A program made the translations under genes and the position numbers. From positions 1,054,001-1,118,000 of the forward strand of contig CAVQEG010000001.1 of the NCBI GenBank assembly GCA_963711465.1: DNA of 64,000 nucleotides. Direction: 5' to 3'. This DNA is from CAVQEG01 sp963711465. GTDB lineage: Bacteria; Bacteroidota; Ignavibacteria; OLB7. Of the stretch, positions 1 through 9,538 are shown piece after piece. The notes under the pieces are model-generated. The model saw only the letters and a list, made by a program, of their open reading frames with translations, was not told where the DNA came from and did no database searches. The stretch's first letter is position 1. Every line of letters begins with the position of its first letter.

Positions 1-368
1 AAGGAAAATTCGTACCCATAGCGGCGGAGCACACGGTCGAACAGCCGGAACGTCCCCCCGTACATGTCGTCGCCTGCTACCACGTGGTCGCCCGGGGACA
101 GAAGCCGCATCACCGCATCGATCGCGCCGAGTCCGCTGGAGAAGGCAAATCCGTGGGAACCGCGCTCGAGATCGGCGACACAAGCTTCGAGCGCGAATCG
201 CGTGGGATTCTGCGTACGCGCGTACTCGAAGCCGGTGTGCTGGCCGATGCCGCTCTGGGCGTAGGTGGATGTCTGGAAAATCGGAACGTTCACCGATCCG
301 GTCACCCGCTCGGGCTCCTGTCCCACATGGATTGCGCGGGTGGAGAATCCTATCTCATTCGTGCTCAT
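1..368 (-). CDS. Cystathionine gamma-synthase/lyase-type PLP enzyme (partial)
   Basis: N-terminal 122 residues of a Cys/Met-metabolism PLP-dependent enzyme (MetB/MetC/MGL family); the gene runs off the left edge. The start ATG is at 366-368 on the minus strand. The protein opens MSTNEIGFSTRAIHVGQEPE and continues with PIFQTSTY and FEYARTQNPTR, both typical of this family. SSGLGAIDAV and GDHVVAGDDMYGG form the start of the cofactor-binding domain. The PLP lysine lies outside the window, so synthase, beta-lyase and gamma-lyase cannot be told apart. It starts 32 bases after the stop of the solute-binding lipoprotein and could be co-transcribed with it. Family call firm, exact reaction open. Confidence 0.85.
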   Translation of the reverse strand, partial: MSTNEIGFSTRAIHVGQEPERVTGSVNVPIFQTSTYAQSGIGQHTGFEYARTQNPTRFALEACVADLERGSHGFAFSSGLGAIDAVMRLLSPGDHVVAGDDMYGGTFRLFDRVLRRYGYEFS

Positions 369-400
369 ATCTCATTCGGTCTCTGATGTGCTGACTACGC

Positions 401-1666
401 CTATTTCGCTGCGACGTCTCCGGCTCCGAGCAGGGCCTGCAGACGCGCCTGCGCGTCATCGAGCGCCTGCTGCGCGTCCTTGTGCGCCAATATCGCCTCG
501 GAGGCCTCCTCCTCGATGATCGACTCGATATCGAGCCATTTTGGATTGACCGGCGTCATCCGGGCGTGGGCAAGCTGTTCGGTGAAGGCGTTTCGCACCG
601 ACGTGTGCATCGTCGAATCGGCGGCCGCTTTCAGATCGGCGGGAACGAAGAGCCCCGGCAGCTGCCGCGCGAAGGCCAGCGACTGCTCGCCCGAGGTGAG
701 GAAGGCAACGAACTTCATGGCGAGCTCCTTGTGCTCCGAGGCGTCGTTGATCGCCAGGTATTCGCCACCGGCGAACGATACCGCGGGCTTGTCGTCGAAG
801 CGAGGCAGCGGAACGGCTCGATAGCGCAGCGACGGATTCTCCTGCCGGATGCGATCGACCAGCCATGATCCGCTGAACCAGTAGGCGATCTTGCCATTGA
901 GGAACAACTGGTCGAGTTCCTTCTGTGATTCCACCAGCCCGGTGCCTGCCAGCTGCAGGTACATCTGCAATGCGGCGACGTTCTGCGGCGAATTGATGAC
1001 CGGTCGCCCATGATCGTCGAGCACCTCACCGCCATTCGACCAGAAGAACGGGAGGATGCGCTTGTAGAGTCGGTGGGTATCTGGTCCGTCGGCGCCGAAG
1101 CCGTAGACCGTCTGGTCGTGTGCGCGGACTGCCTCTGCGCGATCGAGCACCTGACTCCAGGTGCCGGCGGCATCGGCAGTGTCGACGCCCGATTCACCGA
1201 GCAGTCCCGTGTTCACGAACAGTACCCGAGTGTCGACCACCCAGGGTCGTGCGTAGGTTTTCCCCTTCCACATGCCGGGTGCAGCCACCTCGGGCGTGAC
1301 GTCGGCGTTTGCCGCACTGTCGATCGCCTCCTGATCGGCGAGGACGCCGGCGGAACTGAATTGCGCGATCCAGTCGCTTCCCAGCTCGAGCACATCGGGT
1401 GCGGTCTGCGAATTGAACGCCGCCAGCAGCTTCGTTTTCCCGTCACCCCAGCTGAGCTCCGAGAGTTGCACGTCGACCTCGGGGTTCGCCTGTTCGAACG
1501 CCCTCACGCGTTCCTCCAGAGCGGCCTTCTGCGACGGTTCCGACCAGAAGTGCCAGAAGGTGATGACCGTCTTTCCGGCGGGACTGTCGCCCTGTCCGCA
1601 GCCGCCGAGCACGACGAGGCTCAAAGCAAGCGACAGCAGCGCGATGAGAGATCGGGATCGGATCAT
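401..1666 (-). CDS. ABC transporter sugar-type solute-binding lipoprotein
   Basis: 421-residue family 1 extracellular solute-binding protein. It starts with a lipoprotein signal (hydrophobic ALLSLALSLVVLGGC, lipid-modified Cys at about residue 23). The mature part begins KTVITFWHFWSEP, the usual opening of carbohydrate-binding proteins of the MalE/UgpB type. Further along are TAPDVLELGSDW, the hinge-region WSQVLDRAEAV, and GKIAYWFSGSWLVDRIRQ, all typical of the family. It should sit on the periplasmic side and deliver a sugar or oligosaccharide to an ABC permease. No permease or ATPase gene is adjacent in the window; the next gene is an amino-acid enzyme. The partner is therefore elsewhere, or this is an orphan binding protein. 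The ligand cannot be read from sequence. Confidence 0.85.
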   Translation of the reverse strand: MIRSRSLIALLSLALSLVVLGGCGQGDSPAGKTVITFWHFWSEPSQKAALEERVRAFEQANPEVDVQLSELSWGDGKTKLLAAFNSQTAPDVLELGSDWIAQFSSAGVLADQEAIDSAANADVTPEVAAPGMWKGKTYARPWVVDTRVLFVNTGLLGESGVDTADAAGTWSQVLDRAEAVRAHDQTVYGFGADGPDTHRLYKRILPFFWSNGGEVLDDHGRPVINSPQNVAALQMYLQLAGTGLVESQKELDQLFLNGKIAYWFSGSWLVDRIRQENPSLRYRAVPLPRFDDKPAVSFAGGEYLAINDASEHKELAMKFVAFLTSGEQSLAFARQLPGLFVPADLKAAADSTMHTSVRNAFTEQLAHARMTPVNPKWLDIESIIEEEASEAILAHKDAQQALDDAQARLQALLGAGDVAAK

Positions 1667-1720
1667 TACGAAGGATCGCGGGAATGCGAATCGAAAGAAT
1701 TCGGAGATGGCGGGAAGACT

Positions 1721-1760
1721 CCTCCGGCGGCCGTCGGCAAGCGGGCACGGGCGCCGGAGG
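1721..1760 (-). terminator. Possible transcription-end hairpin after the SLBB gene
   Basis: Nine-base perfect inverted repeat (cctccggcg at 1721-1729, cgccggagg at 1752-1760) with a 22-base loop, just after the stop of the SLBB gene on the minus strand. The T-tract behind it is weak, so it may only pause or stabilise the message before the solute-binding protein gene. Confidence 0.25.
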
Positions 1761-1764
1761 GCGG

Positions 1765-2319
1765 CTATTTGCTGACCGACAGATAGATGCCGAGGATCGA
1801 CAGAACGACCAGCGACACGTCGCTGATGATTCCGATCACTTCCTTGAAGACGTTGAGTGCGTCGCCCGGTACGATGATAGTATCGCCCGGATAGAGCAGC
1901 GGGTTAAGAAGTGTGTCGCCAGTGCGCTTGTACTCCTCCATGTTGTAGACCTCGACCGGTTCGTTGATCGTCGAGTCGACCGTGAGGTCGTGGACGATCT
2001 GCACATCGCCGAGCCGTGCGCGATCGGTAGGTCCGCCTGCCAGCGACACGATATCCATCAGTTTCGTGGAGCTCGGCACGTAGTACATACCCGGCCGACC
2101 GACGAATCCCCAGATCTTGATGGTCATGTTGTATCCACCATCGATGGAGTAGTCGTAGTAGGAACCGCCTCCGGAACCGGATGCGCCCGAGTTGTTGCCA
2201 AGTGGTCCCGCCTGCTGCGCCGCCAGTGGCAGCGATGCGAGCATGGCAAGTGCCAGGAGCACGAACGAACGTCGCGCGATTGCCGCGCGGACCTCGGACG
2301 GACGAATTGTGCTGATCAT
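1765..2319 (-). CDS. SLBB-domain exported protein
   Basis: 184 residues. Residues 1-35 form a signal sequence (SFVLLALAMLASLPLAAQQ). A Gly/Ser-rich linker with Tyr-Tyr pairs follows. Around residues 63-105 lies an SLBB-type ligand-binding beta-grasp domain (IKIWGFVGRPGMYYVPSS then LMDIVSLAGGPTDRA), as in polysaccharide export proteins. After LYPGDTIIVPGDA a hydrophobic C-terminal helix (about 160-182) probably anchors it. It lacks the Wza-type export domain, so it is a stand-alone SLBB protein. It starts directly after the stop of the upstream lipoprotein gene and is the last gene of the porU-porV run. A role in envelope or polysaccharide handling is inference. Confidence 0.75.
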   Translation of the reverse strand: MISTIRPSEVRAAIARRSFVLLALAMLASLPLAAQQAGPLGNNSGASGSGGGSYYDYSIDGGYNMTIKIWGFVGRPGMYYVPSSTKLMDIVSLAGGPTDRARLGDVQIVHDLTVDSTINEPVEVYNMEEYKRTGDTLLNPLLYPGDTIIVPGDALNVFKEVIGIISDVSLVVLSILGIYLSVSK

Positions 2320-3132
2320 CTACAGAACGGTAAATGTGGTCCACCGGGACGCGTTGCCGAGTGGCTGTCCCTCTGAGAAGATTTTGCGGATGCTCCAACG
2401 GTAGCGCCGTCCCTGGATGAGCGGATCTCCGTCGTAGTCGATGCGCGGATTGCTGAAGTCGGCTCGCGCCACACGCCGCCACACCTGACGCACCACCACC
2501 CGATCGTCGTCATCGCGCACCTCGTCGAGACTGACGGCGACGAGCCCGGCCGCTTCCGGCGGAGAGAACCGGAACGCCAGCGGATGGTCCGCATCGATCG
2601 AAATCGGACCCGACGGTCCGACCGGCAGCGGACGGGTTGTCAGTGTGAATGCGACCGTGTCGGACGGCGGGCCCTCGACGGTGCCGTCGGACCGACTGAC
2701 GCTTCGCACGAGATAATGATAGCCGACGTCGAGCAGTGCGCTCGTGTCGGCGTAGAGCGTATCGGCGCCGACGACGGTGATCGGCACCTCGGCAATCGCT
2801 TCGAAGGCCAGCGGGTTGCCCCGGTCATCGATCGAGTCGGATCGGTAAATGCGGTATGCGCCCACCTGGTCGCGCGCGATCACCGCGGGATCGAGCGACG
2901 ACCACTCGATGAGGATCGCACCCGACTGCGATCCCGCTTCGTCCGGCGCGTCTGGGTCGGGACGAATGCCATGCACTGCAAAGGGATCCGACTGGAAGGG
3001 AATCATCTGCAGCGCCGGGGGCACGCGCTGCGGTTCGGTAGGACTGCACGCGCCAAGCAGCACCAGCGCCGATGCGCACAGCGCAATCGAAGCCGTCGGG
3101 AACGGGTGCTCTGTCGTGCGACGCCGCCTCAT
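2320..3132 (-). CDS. Fibronectin III-like lipoprotein
   Basis: 270-residue lipoprotein of unknown function. The signal ends in ALVLLGACSPTEP, with the lipid Cys at about residue 29. Two regions look like fibronectin type III folds: about residues 75-165 (AYRIYRSDSID, then YADTSALLDVGYHYLVRSVSR) and a C-terminal segment with RRYRWSIRKIF. Such domains usually mediate protein contacts at the cell surface. Its start overlaps the porV stop by 4 bases (ATGA) and its stop abuts the SLBB gene start, so it is translationally coupled to the type IX genes. It could be an accessory of the PorU/PorV attachment complex, but only position supports that. Confidence 0.7.
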   Translation of the reverse strand: MRRRRTTEHPFPTASIALCASALVLLGACSPTEPQRVPPALQMIPFQSDPFAVHGIRPDPDAPDEAGSQSGAILIEWSSLDPAVIARDQVGAYRIYRSDSIDDRGNPLAFEAIAEVPITVVGADTLYADTSALLDVGYHYLVRSVSRSDGTVEGPPSDTVAFTLTTRPLPVGPSGPISIDADHPLAFRFSPPEAAGLVAVSLDEVRDDDDRVVVRQVWRRVARADFSNPRIDYDGDPLIQGRRYRWSIRKIFSEGQPLGNASRWTTFTVL

Positions 3133-4211
3133 GGCGCCCCGTCGATGAGACTGTCGAAATTGAAAGCCACGGCCAGGCGATGAACGTTTCCGAGGTTTCC
3201 CGCTTCGGAATCGCGGGGCGCAAGATAGGAATAATCGATGTCAAAGAAATTGAAGTCGACGCCGGCCCCGGCGGCAAATGCCGCACGGTTGAAGCCCGCC
3301 CGGAAGCTGAACTGACGGTGGTACTGCAGCTCCATTCCGACGCTCGTCTCCCCGTCGTAGCGCCCGGAGCGATCCACCGACAGTATCAGTCGCGAATCGA
3401 TCGGTTTGATCGGCTGATAGACTGCCAGGCCGAACGTCGCCGATTGGGCGATCTCGTCCGCATGTCCGGTCTCCGACCAGCTCAGTTTCGATCCGCCGAT
3501 GTCCCGCAGCGCAAGGCCGATCGAAACCATCGGCCAGTCGTCGGTAAAGAAGAAATCCTTCAGATTGATTCGCAGCATCGCGCCCGCGTCGACGCCGATC
3601 GCCGACGCAGAATTCTCCGCGAGGTTCTGCCGGATCAGCTTCACGTTCACACCGATCGGAATTTCCAGCGGTACCGAGAAATAGCTCCAGCCGAGGTCCA
3701 GCTTGACGTGATTGTCCCTGGCAAAGGAGAAGAAGAATGCGTCCTCGGTATCGGTGAACGTATCTCCCCCCGCCTCGGATCGCACCAGCCTGTACCGTTC
3801 TTCAACGCTCGGAATCAGCGTCAGATCGTCGTGGTACGGTATGTCCGTGACCGCAAGTCGAATCCAGTCGATGGAAATTCCGAACCCCTTTATCGGCATC
3901 GTCCACCCGGCGAAATAGTAATTCGCAAGCGGCGCCCCGATCGTCCCGTACTGCGACGAATACATTCCAGATAGCAGCTTCCGCTCTACCAGTGAGGTTC
4001 CCGACGGATTCCAGAAGAATCCGGACCCGTCGTCGGCAATCGCGGTGTACGCACCGCCGATTCCAAGCGCTCGCGCTCCAAGTGGAATCTCCAGAAACGA
4101 ACCCGCGTATCGGGTGCTCTCATCGGCCTGCGCTCGCGCCGTCGTCGTCGCGATCACCAGGCCGAGCACCACCGGCAATACGGATTGATACCTGCGTCGT
4201 CGTGTCTGCAT
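3129..4211 (-). CDS. porV: PorV-family type IX secretion outer-membrane protein
   Basis: 360-residue outer-membrane beta-barrel of the PorV/PorQ (FadL-like) family. In known type IX systems PorV shuttles cargo from the translocon to the PorU sortase. The start ATG at 4209-4211 is preceded by GAGG at 4-base spacing and gives a clean signal peptide (VLPVVLGLVIATTTARAQ). The mature protein begins with family hallmarks: FLEIPLGARALGIGGAYTAI, then DDGSGFFWNPSG. It continues with alternating beta-strands to the C terminus. It lies 35 bases downstream of the porU stop and overlaps the next lipoprotein gene by 4 bases. A second paralogue (PorQ-like) is at 20811-21758. Assigning this copy as PorV rests mainly on linkage to porU. 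Confidence 0.82.
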   Translation of the reverse strand: MQTRRRRYQSVLPVVLGLVIATTTARAQADESTRYAGSFLEIPLGARALGIGGAYTAIADDGSGFFWNPSGTSLVERKLLSGMYSSQYGTIGAPLANYYFAGWTMPIKGFGISIDWIRLAVTDIPYHDDLTLIPSVEERYRLVRSEAGGDTFTDTEDAFFFSFARDNHVKLDLGWSYFSVPLEIPIGVNVKLIRQNLAENSASAIGVDAGAMLRINLKDFFFTDDWPMVSIGLALRDIGGSKLSWSETGHADEIAQSATFGLAVYQPIKPIDSRLILSVDRSGRYDGETSVGMELQYHRQFSFRAGFNRAAFAAGAGVDFNFFDIDYSYLAPRDSEAGNLGNVHRLAVAFNFDSLIDGAP

Positions 4212-4246
4212 TGAACCTCGATTGATTCCGGCGGATGCCGATTCTC

Positions 4247-7200
4247 TCACCGAATTCTCGCCATCGTCCCCATCTGCTCGATCACGCGGTCCTCGAGCTT
4301 CACCCGCAGTCGATAGAAATACACCCCGTTGGCGACCTGAACGCCGTCGCGGTCGCGCCCGTCCCACCATGCCTCGTGATATCCGAGCGCAATTGGAATT
4401 CCCGTTCCGCCCTTCATCAGAGGCAACGATTCGGATTCCACCGCCGAAGGATATCGGAACGTCCGAATCGGTTTCCCGGCCGTTGTGAAAATCGTGAGCT
4501 CGACGTCGTCGACGAGTCCAGATCCGGTGATTTCATAGGCGATGAACGTCTCGGCACCGAATGGATTTGGAAAATTTCCATACAGCCGAACGTCCAGCGT
4601 TTCATTGACCGAAAGCACCGTCGTCGACTCGGAACTGTTTCCAAGACGGTCGGTCATCGATACGCGGAGCGTATGGTATCCGCCGTCGAGATGGCGCTGA
4701 ATCCGAAGGCTGGCCGCTGTGCTCGTGATCGTCGTGTCGACGACCACATAGTCGACGCCGCGAACGAGCGCCTCGCCGTCGAGAACCACCGACACGCGAT
4801 CACGCGACGCGTCTATTCCCGATGGATCCGACGCCACCACCCCTATCCGCGCGTCCGGCGATACGACGCTCGAATCGCCGAAGAACTGACCCTCTACTGC
4901 GAACCTGATTCGTGGCCCCTCGGCGTCGTCGACGAGTGCAATCGCATAGGTGCCGGCCGCCGGCACCGTTGCAGATACATGACGACGGGCGTGATCGACG
5001 CTCGTCGGATAGCCAAGCCACAGTCCCGTCGTCGAGTCGAACGAGACGACGCGCACGAACGCTCCCGGCACCGATGCGACGCTGTCGACGGCCAGATCGA
5101 GCTGAATTCTCGATGCCGCACCGTCGCGCGAATCGCAGTGCAGCTCCAGCGCGCGTCCGCTGCATGTGGCCGATCCGATGGTCATCAACCGCCATGACTG
5201 GCCTGCCGAGGGTGCACGTGCTGCGAGCAGGGCCGTAAGCACGACGGCGTGATCGGCCGTAACCGAATCCACGTCGATCCGCCCGACGTCCGGAAGGACG
5301 AAGCTGCGGGACTCGGCTCCCGTGCGAAACCCGCGGGAGTCGAATGCCGCTGCGGCCAGCGAGCGTACCGTCTCGCCGACGTCGTTGTGTCGCCAGGCGT
5401 CCTGCCAGCGATCGAGCGAATCGGGACGGAGCGTCAGGATGATCCGTCTGGCCACCGGCGGTTGACCCGAGATAGCGTGCTCTACGCGCATCGAGTCGCG
5501 GGGCGGAATCGAAACCGTTCCGCTGCCGATCAGCCGTCGACCTGCACCGGTGTCGACCTCGATCGCGTACGGGACATCGGTCGCCACGTCGTCGCCCCAG
5601 TTGTAGATCCATGCGGAGAGCATCGTCTGGGTTCCTCCCGGAATCACCGCCATCGATGCGTCGATCGACGGAATGCCCAGCGGTTCTGCCGGTCGATCGT
5701 ACTCCCGGACCGACGTGTCGATCGCCCCCTGCGGATAGACCGCAGGATCGGCACCGCCGTGCGCGTGGAAGACGAACGTCGTGGGGCCGTCACCGGGATC
5801 CGCGCCCTTGACCTCGACAACGAAGCGTGCACCCGGTTCGATCCACCGTCGGTCGATCGTGTCGCTGCGGTAGTGACCGTTGCCTTCGTCGGTAAGGTTC
5901 AACGTTCGTCGAGTGAATGATACCGCACCCTCATAGTCGATGGTGACGATGAGGCCGGGCGGAGCGGCGGCGCCCTGATGGTCGACTTCGAATGATGCCG
6001 GCTGGCCGGCGCTCAGCGCGCCGATCGGGTAGACGATGGAAACCGCATGCTCGCCAGTCGGAATTCGCACCGTTCCAATTGCCAGCTCCCCATCGCCGGC
6101 AACGGCCCGGACGCGAACACCGCCATAGCGCTGCGACGAGCCGTCGGGACTCACCGCGCGGATCACGACCCGGGAGCCGATTCGCTCGACGGGTAGCGGC
6201 GCAACGGTGGTCTCGGTGGTATCGAACCAGCTCGCGGCGACCTCCTTGGCATCGAACGGCAGCGTTCCGACGACGGTCGCCGTGTCGCCGTCGGAGAGCG
6301 ACGCGTCGTGGACGAGCGCGAAGGTGTCGGCCTGGACGGGAATCCGAAGCGTCGGATCGCCGAAGACGGAAAACATCGACGCGATCGTAGGCGCCTGGTC
6401 GGGAAACGCATTTCCGTAGGCACCGAGATAGCGCGCCTTCCCGAGCGCGACCACATCGCCGAAGGTGAGGCCGCGATAGCGCCGATCGGTGATGACGCTC
6501 GCAACCGCATCGGCCAGCAGGCCGTTGTTGATCAGCCACCCGAGTCCAGGCGTGCCGAGCGCCGAAATCGCACCGCCGTCCGGGTGGATCAGCAGCGACG
6601 AGAGGAGCCCGCGCTCGGGTACGTATGTGCCGGTGAAGCAGGTGTAGCTAAGAACCGTCGCTTCGTGCCCGATGTTCCGCAGTCGGTAGACGTTCGTTGA
6701 ATTCAGTTGGGCCACGTCCTCCCACTGCCCGCCACCGCCATGACCGAAGTAGGTGACCAGGCCGCAACCGTCGCCACCGAAGAGATCGAACAGCCGCGCG
6801 GGATCGTCGTAGCGGCTGCCGGCGTATCCGCGTGTGGCGTAGATCCGGTGCGGCTCGCTCATGTATCTGTACATCCGCCCCACCTGTCCCTCGAGCTCGG
6901 AGGTGAAGCTCGGCTGATCGCCGGCGACGAACAGACTCCGCGAGGACCACGGGCCGCTTGCGGGCGCCTTCTGCGCCTCGACCTTGCCCACGTATGCCTC
7001 GATGTCGTGATGGCTGCGGACGTTCACCCGACCGACGACGACCTCGGGAACGTAGTCGGCGGGCGCCGGACGATCGGCGGAGCTCTCGCCCGCATCGAGG
7101 CACCCAAGCAGCCAGTCGCACGGTGTCGGGCCGAAGTCGATCGTCTGGAACTCGATGCTCGGAACGTATGAACGCTCGCGCCGGTAGGCCACGAGTCGGG

Positions 7201-9538
7201 GATCGGTGGTATCGATCGACGCCGCATGTGCATCGATTGGAGCGGGTTCGCCGGAAGAGAATATCAGCGCGTACCGCGGAGGCGTCGACCAGCTGTGGCG
7301 AGCGTAGGCGAACAACGAGCGGATCGCCCACGGTGAGCGACGTCCGCCGTTGAATTCGTCGTAGATGTCCGTCGCCCGCACCACCATCGTCCGGTACCCC
7401 TGCTGCTGCTTCAGGCGCCGGAACCGCTCCAGCGCATCCGACGGCGGCAGTGGCCGAATCCCATCGAGACCGGAGGAGGCGTCATCGACGATCACGACGA
7501 GGTCGGCGCCGTTGGAGGCATCGCGGAGGTTCGCCGCCCGATCTCGCATGAGGATCGGGTGCGGAATCGAATCTTCCGCTATCGCAACGAAGCGCTCAGA
7601 GGGCGAGGCGACGTAGACCTGGAACATCGCCTCGTAACCGTCGGCGTTGAGCGAGTCGGCGTTCACCGTCGCCGTGTCGGCCGGCTCGACGAGCGTCAGG
7701 TTGGTGATACGGGAAATCCCCTCGCGAAAGACCTCGATGTGCGGCGAATGGAACCCTCGAATGCGGAAGCGGTGGTAGGCCCGCGGCGACGACTCCGGTG
7801 CGGTGAAGTCGAGTCGGTCACCCTCGGTCCGGTACAGCCTCCGGTACGAAACGTCGAACCAGTTCACAGCGATCGGAGGCACGTCCTGCGCGGCGACGTC
7901 GCGATCGATCACCGACAGCCGGCACGTCCGTGACAGCGCGCGCGTGGCGACCGGAGGATTCGATTCGCCCGAGGTGACATAGGCGATGGCGTCTCCCACG
8001 AACGACCGCTCGGCCAGCCGCCGTCCCTGCAGGAAGACTTCCACGGTGTGGGCGTCGTCAGCAACCGTCGGGTCACCGCTCGGTCTCGATCCGCCACGCA
8101 CCGCAAGCCGAACGGCCACGGGATCGTCCGATAGCGGGTCAGGAAACGGAAGGGTGAATTCGAAGAGGCGCTCGTTGCCCGCCGGGATCGTCGTCCATAC
8201 CCGCTGATCCCGCCGGTCGCTGTACTGATTCAACCCGGCGTTGTAGTCGGGCGCGTCGACGAGGTCCGATTCGACGTGAAGCGTCGTGCGGTAGGAACTC
8301 CTCGGAGACGTGAGGTCGACGTACGAACCGCTCTGCTGATCCGACACCGTCCCGTCCTCCTCAACGACTCGGCGTCCCGGTCCCTCCCCCCATGTCAGGA
8401 AGTATGTCTGAAATCGCGTGTGGGGATCGAACACGAGGTCCGAACCAGCCGTGGTATCTGCGCGTGGCCGTCGGGCGAAGAACTCGATGTACTCCTCGGT
8501 TCCCGGATCGTCGCCGAGCCGATCGTCCTGATTGTCCCACACGTACAGCGGCACCTCAACTCCGTTGCACAGCAGGCGCAGCGTGGAGGCATCGATCCGA
8601 TCGAGTGGCAGACCGAGCGAATGGAGTTCCCCGGCAGTGACGCGATACGGCCCGTCGGTGTCGGTAATCAGCTTGTATTCGTAACCATCCGGAGCCGTGG
8701 TCGAAGCCGTCGTCCCGAGCACCCTCATCGAGCGGTCCGGCGCGCCGTCACGCCGATCGCGTCGCTGCAGCAGCGCCCCCCGCACATCATTCAGGCGTGC
8801 GGTGTCGAGCGGTCCCGACGCGTGCAGGCGAATCGTTATCGACCTCGCCCACTCGACGACGCCGCGTGCCGCATCGTAGCGGTATGGGTAGAAGACGATG
8901 GTGGAGAGTCCGGCCGAACCGACCGAACCGGAGGTGCCGATCGTGGCCCACTGCTTCGGAACGATTCCGGCCGCGTGTGCGGCACCGCCCACGGCGGACG
9001 CGGTTGCATCGTCGACCGCGTCGTCCGTCGAGGTGCCGTCGCGGTTCGCAGGCGTTCGATCATGCACGGGGCTGCAGCGAACGCCGACCGCGGACACCTC
9101 GACGACATCGGATGCGGCGACGTCGGTCGTTGCAGAGGCAAGTGCGATTTCGCGCGCGTATCCGATGAGATTGGAACCGGGCACGGTGAGCGACACCAGG
9201 CCTGGGACAATCGGGACAGCGGCATCCGGATCGGCGAGAAACGACGGCGAGGAGTCAAACCGCACCGACAGTTCGACGGTGCGGTCGTCGACGGCCGTGA
9301 TTCGCACCTGTTGCCGCGAAGCGGACTCGGGCGTTGCAACGGCGGACGTATCGACAGACTGCGCCCATGCCGTCGCGGCGATCGCGACGAACGAGAGCAG
9401 CAGCAACGGGGACGACACGGCGAGCGCGCGACCGGCTGACGGAATCGGGTGTTGGAATGCTGGTGACAAGTGAATCCGGACAGGCACCGGTGTGTGCCGC
9501 ACGATGCGGACTCGTGCGACGAGACCCCGCTGGTACAC
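4247..9538 (-). CDS. porU: PorU-like type IX sortase, gingipain C25 peptidase
   Basis: 1763-residue cell-surface C25 cysteine peptidase. In known type IX systems PorU cleaves cargo sorting domains and attaches cargo to the surface. The catalytic pair is visible: His933 in TYFGHGGGG and Cys967 in SYTCFTG, 34 residues apart as in gingipains. A signal sequence (LLLLSFVAIAATAWAQS) ends near residue 60. The long N-terminal part holds beta-rich segments; residues 1180-1600 form Ig-like repeats. The C terminus (YGNFPNPFGAET onward) is a type IX sorting-like domain, which PorU retains. It is roughly 600 residues longer than the Porphyromonas protein. The listed start is GTG without a clear ribosome site; a TTG about 20 codons in would also keep the signal peptide. 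porV follows. Confidence 0.85.
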   Translation of the reverse strand: MYQRGLVARVRIVRHTPVPVRIHLSPAFQHPIPSAGRALAVSSPLLLLSFVAIAATAWAQSVDTSAVATPESASRQQVRITAVDDRTVELSVRFDSSPSFLADPDAAVPIVPGLVSLTVPGSNLIGYAREIALASATTDVAASDVVEVSAVGVRCSPVHDRTPANRDGTSTDDAVDDATASAVGGAAHAAGIVPKQWATIGTSGSVGSAGLSTIVFYPYRYDAARGVVEWARSITIRLHASGPLDTARLNDVRGALLQRRDRRDGAPDRSMRVLGTTASTTAPDGYEYKLITDTDGPYRVTAGELHSLGLPLDRIDASTLRLLCNGVEVPLYVWDNQDDRLGDDPGTEEYIEFFARRPRADTTAGSDLVFDPHTRFQTYFLTWGEGPGRRVVEEDGTVSDQQSGSYVDLTSPRSSYRTTLHVESDLVDAPDYNAGLNQYSDRRDQRVWTTIPAGNERLFEFTLPFPDPLSDDPVAVRLAVRGGSRPSGDPTVADDAHTVEVFLQGRRLAERSFVGDAIAYVTSGESNPPVATRALSRTCRLSVIDRDVAAQDVPPIAVNWFDVSYRRLYRTEGDRLDFTAPESSPRAYHRFRIRGFHSPHIEVFREGISRITNLTLVEPADTATVNADSLNADGYEAMFQVYVASPSERFVAIAEDSIPHPILMRDRAANLRDASNGADLVVIVDDASSGLDGIRPLPPSDALERFRRLKQQQGYRTMVVRATDIYDEFNGGRRSPWAIRSLFAYARHSWSTPPRYALIFSSGEPAPIDAHAASIDTTDPRLVAYRRERSYVPSIEFQTIDFGPTPCDWLLGCLDAGESSADRPAPADYVPEVVVGRVNVRSHHDIEAYVGKVEAQKAPASGPWSSRSLFVAGDQPSFTSELEGQVGRMYRYMSEPHRIYATRGYAGSRYDDPARLFDLFGGDGCGLVTYFGHGGGGQWEDVAQLNSTNVYRLRNIGHEATVLSYTCFTGTYVPERGLLSSLLIHPDGGAISALGTPGLGWLINNGLLADAVASVITDRRYRGLTFGDVVALGKARYLGAYGNAFPDQAPTIASMFSVFGDPTLRIPVQADTFALVHDASLSDGDTATVVGTLPFDAKEVAASWFDTTETTVAPLPVERIGSRVVIRAVSPDGSSQRYGGVRVRAVAGDGELAIGTVRIPTGEHAVSIVYPIGALSAGQPASFEVDHQGAAAPPGLIVTIDYEGAVSFTRRTLNLTDEGNGHYRSDTIDRRWIEPGARFVVEVKGADPGDGPTTFVFHAHGGADPAVYPQGAIDTSVREYDRPAEPLGIPSIDASMAVIPGGTQTMLSAWIYNWGDDVATDVPYAIEVDTGAGRRLIGSGTVSIPPRDSMRVEHAISGQPPVARRIILTLRPDSLDRWQDAWRHNDVGETVRSLAAAAFDSRGFRTGAESRSFVLPDVGRIDVDSVTADHAVVLTALLAARAPSAGQSWRLMTIGSATCSGRALELHCDSRDGAASRIQLDLAVDSVASVPGAFVRVVSFDSTTGLWLGYPTSVDHARRHVSATVPAAGTYAIALVDDAEGPRIRFAVEGQFFGDSSVVSPDARIGVVASDPSGIDASRDRVSVVLDGEALVRGVDYVVVDTTITSTAASLRIQRHLDGGYHTLRVSMTDRLGNSSESTTVLSVNETLDVRLYGNFPNPFGAETFIAYEITGSGLVDDVELTIFTTAGKPIRTFRYPSAVESESLPLMKGGTGIPIALGYHEAWWDGRDRDGVQVANGVYFYRLRVKLEDRVIEQMGTMARIR

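Noticed and set aside
4212..4370. Longer porV starting at 4370
   Set aside because: It would overlap porU by over 100 bases and bury the signal peptide; the ATG at 4211 has a GAGG site and a clean signal.
8276..9439. 387-codon plus frame opposite the porU 5' part
   Set aside because: Arg-rich antisense translation without motifs; porU reading covers the whole stretch.
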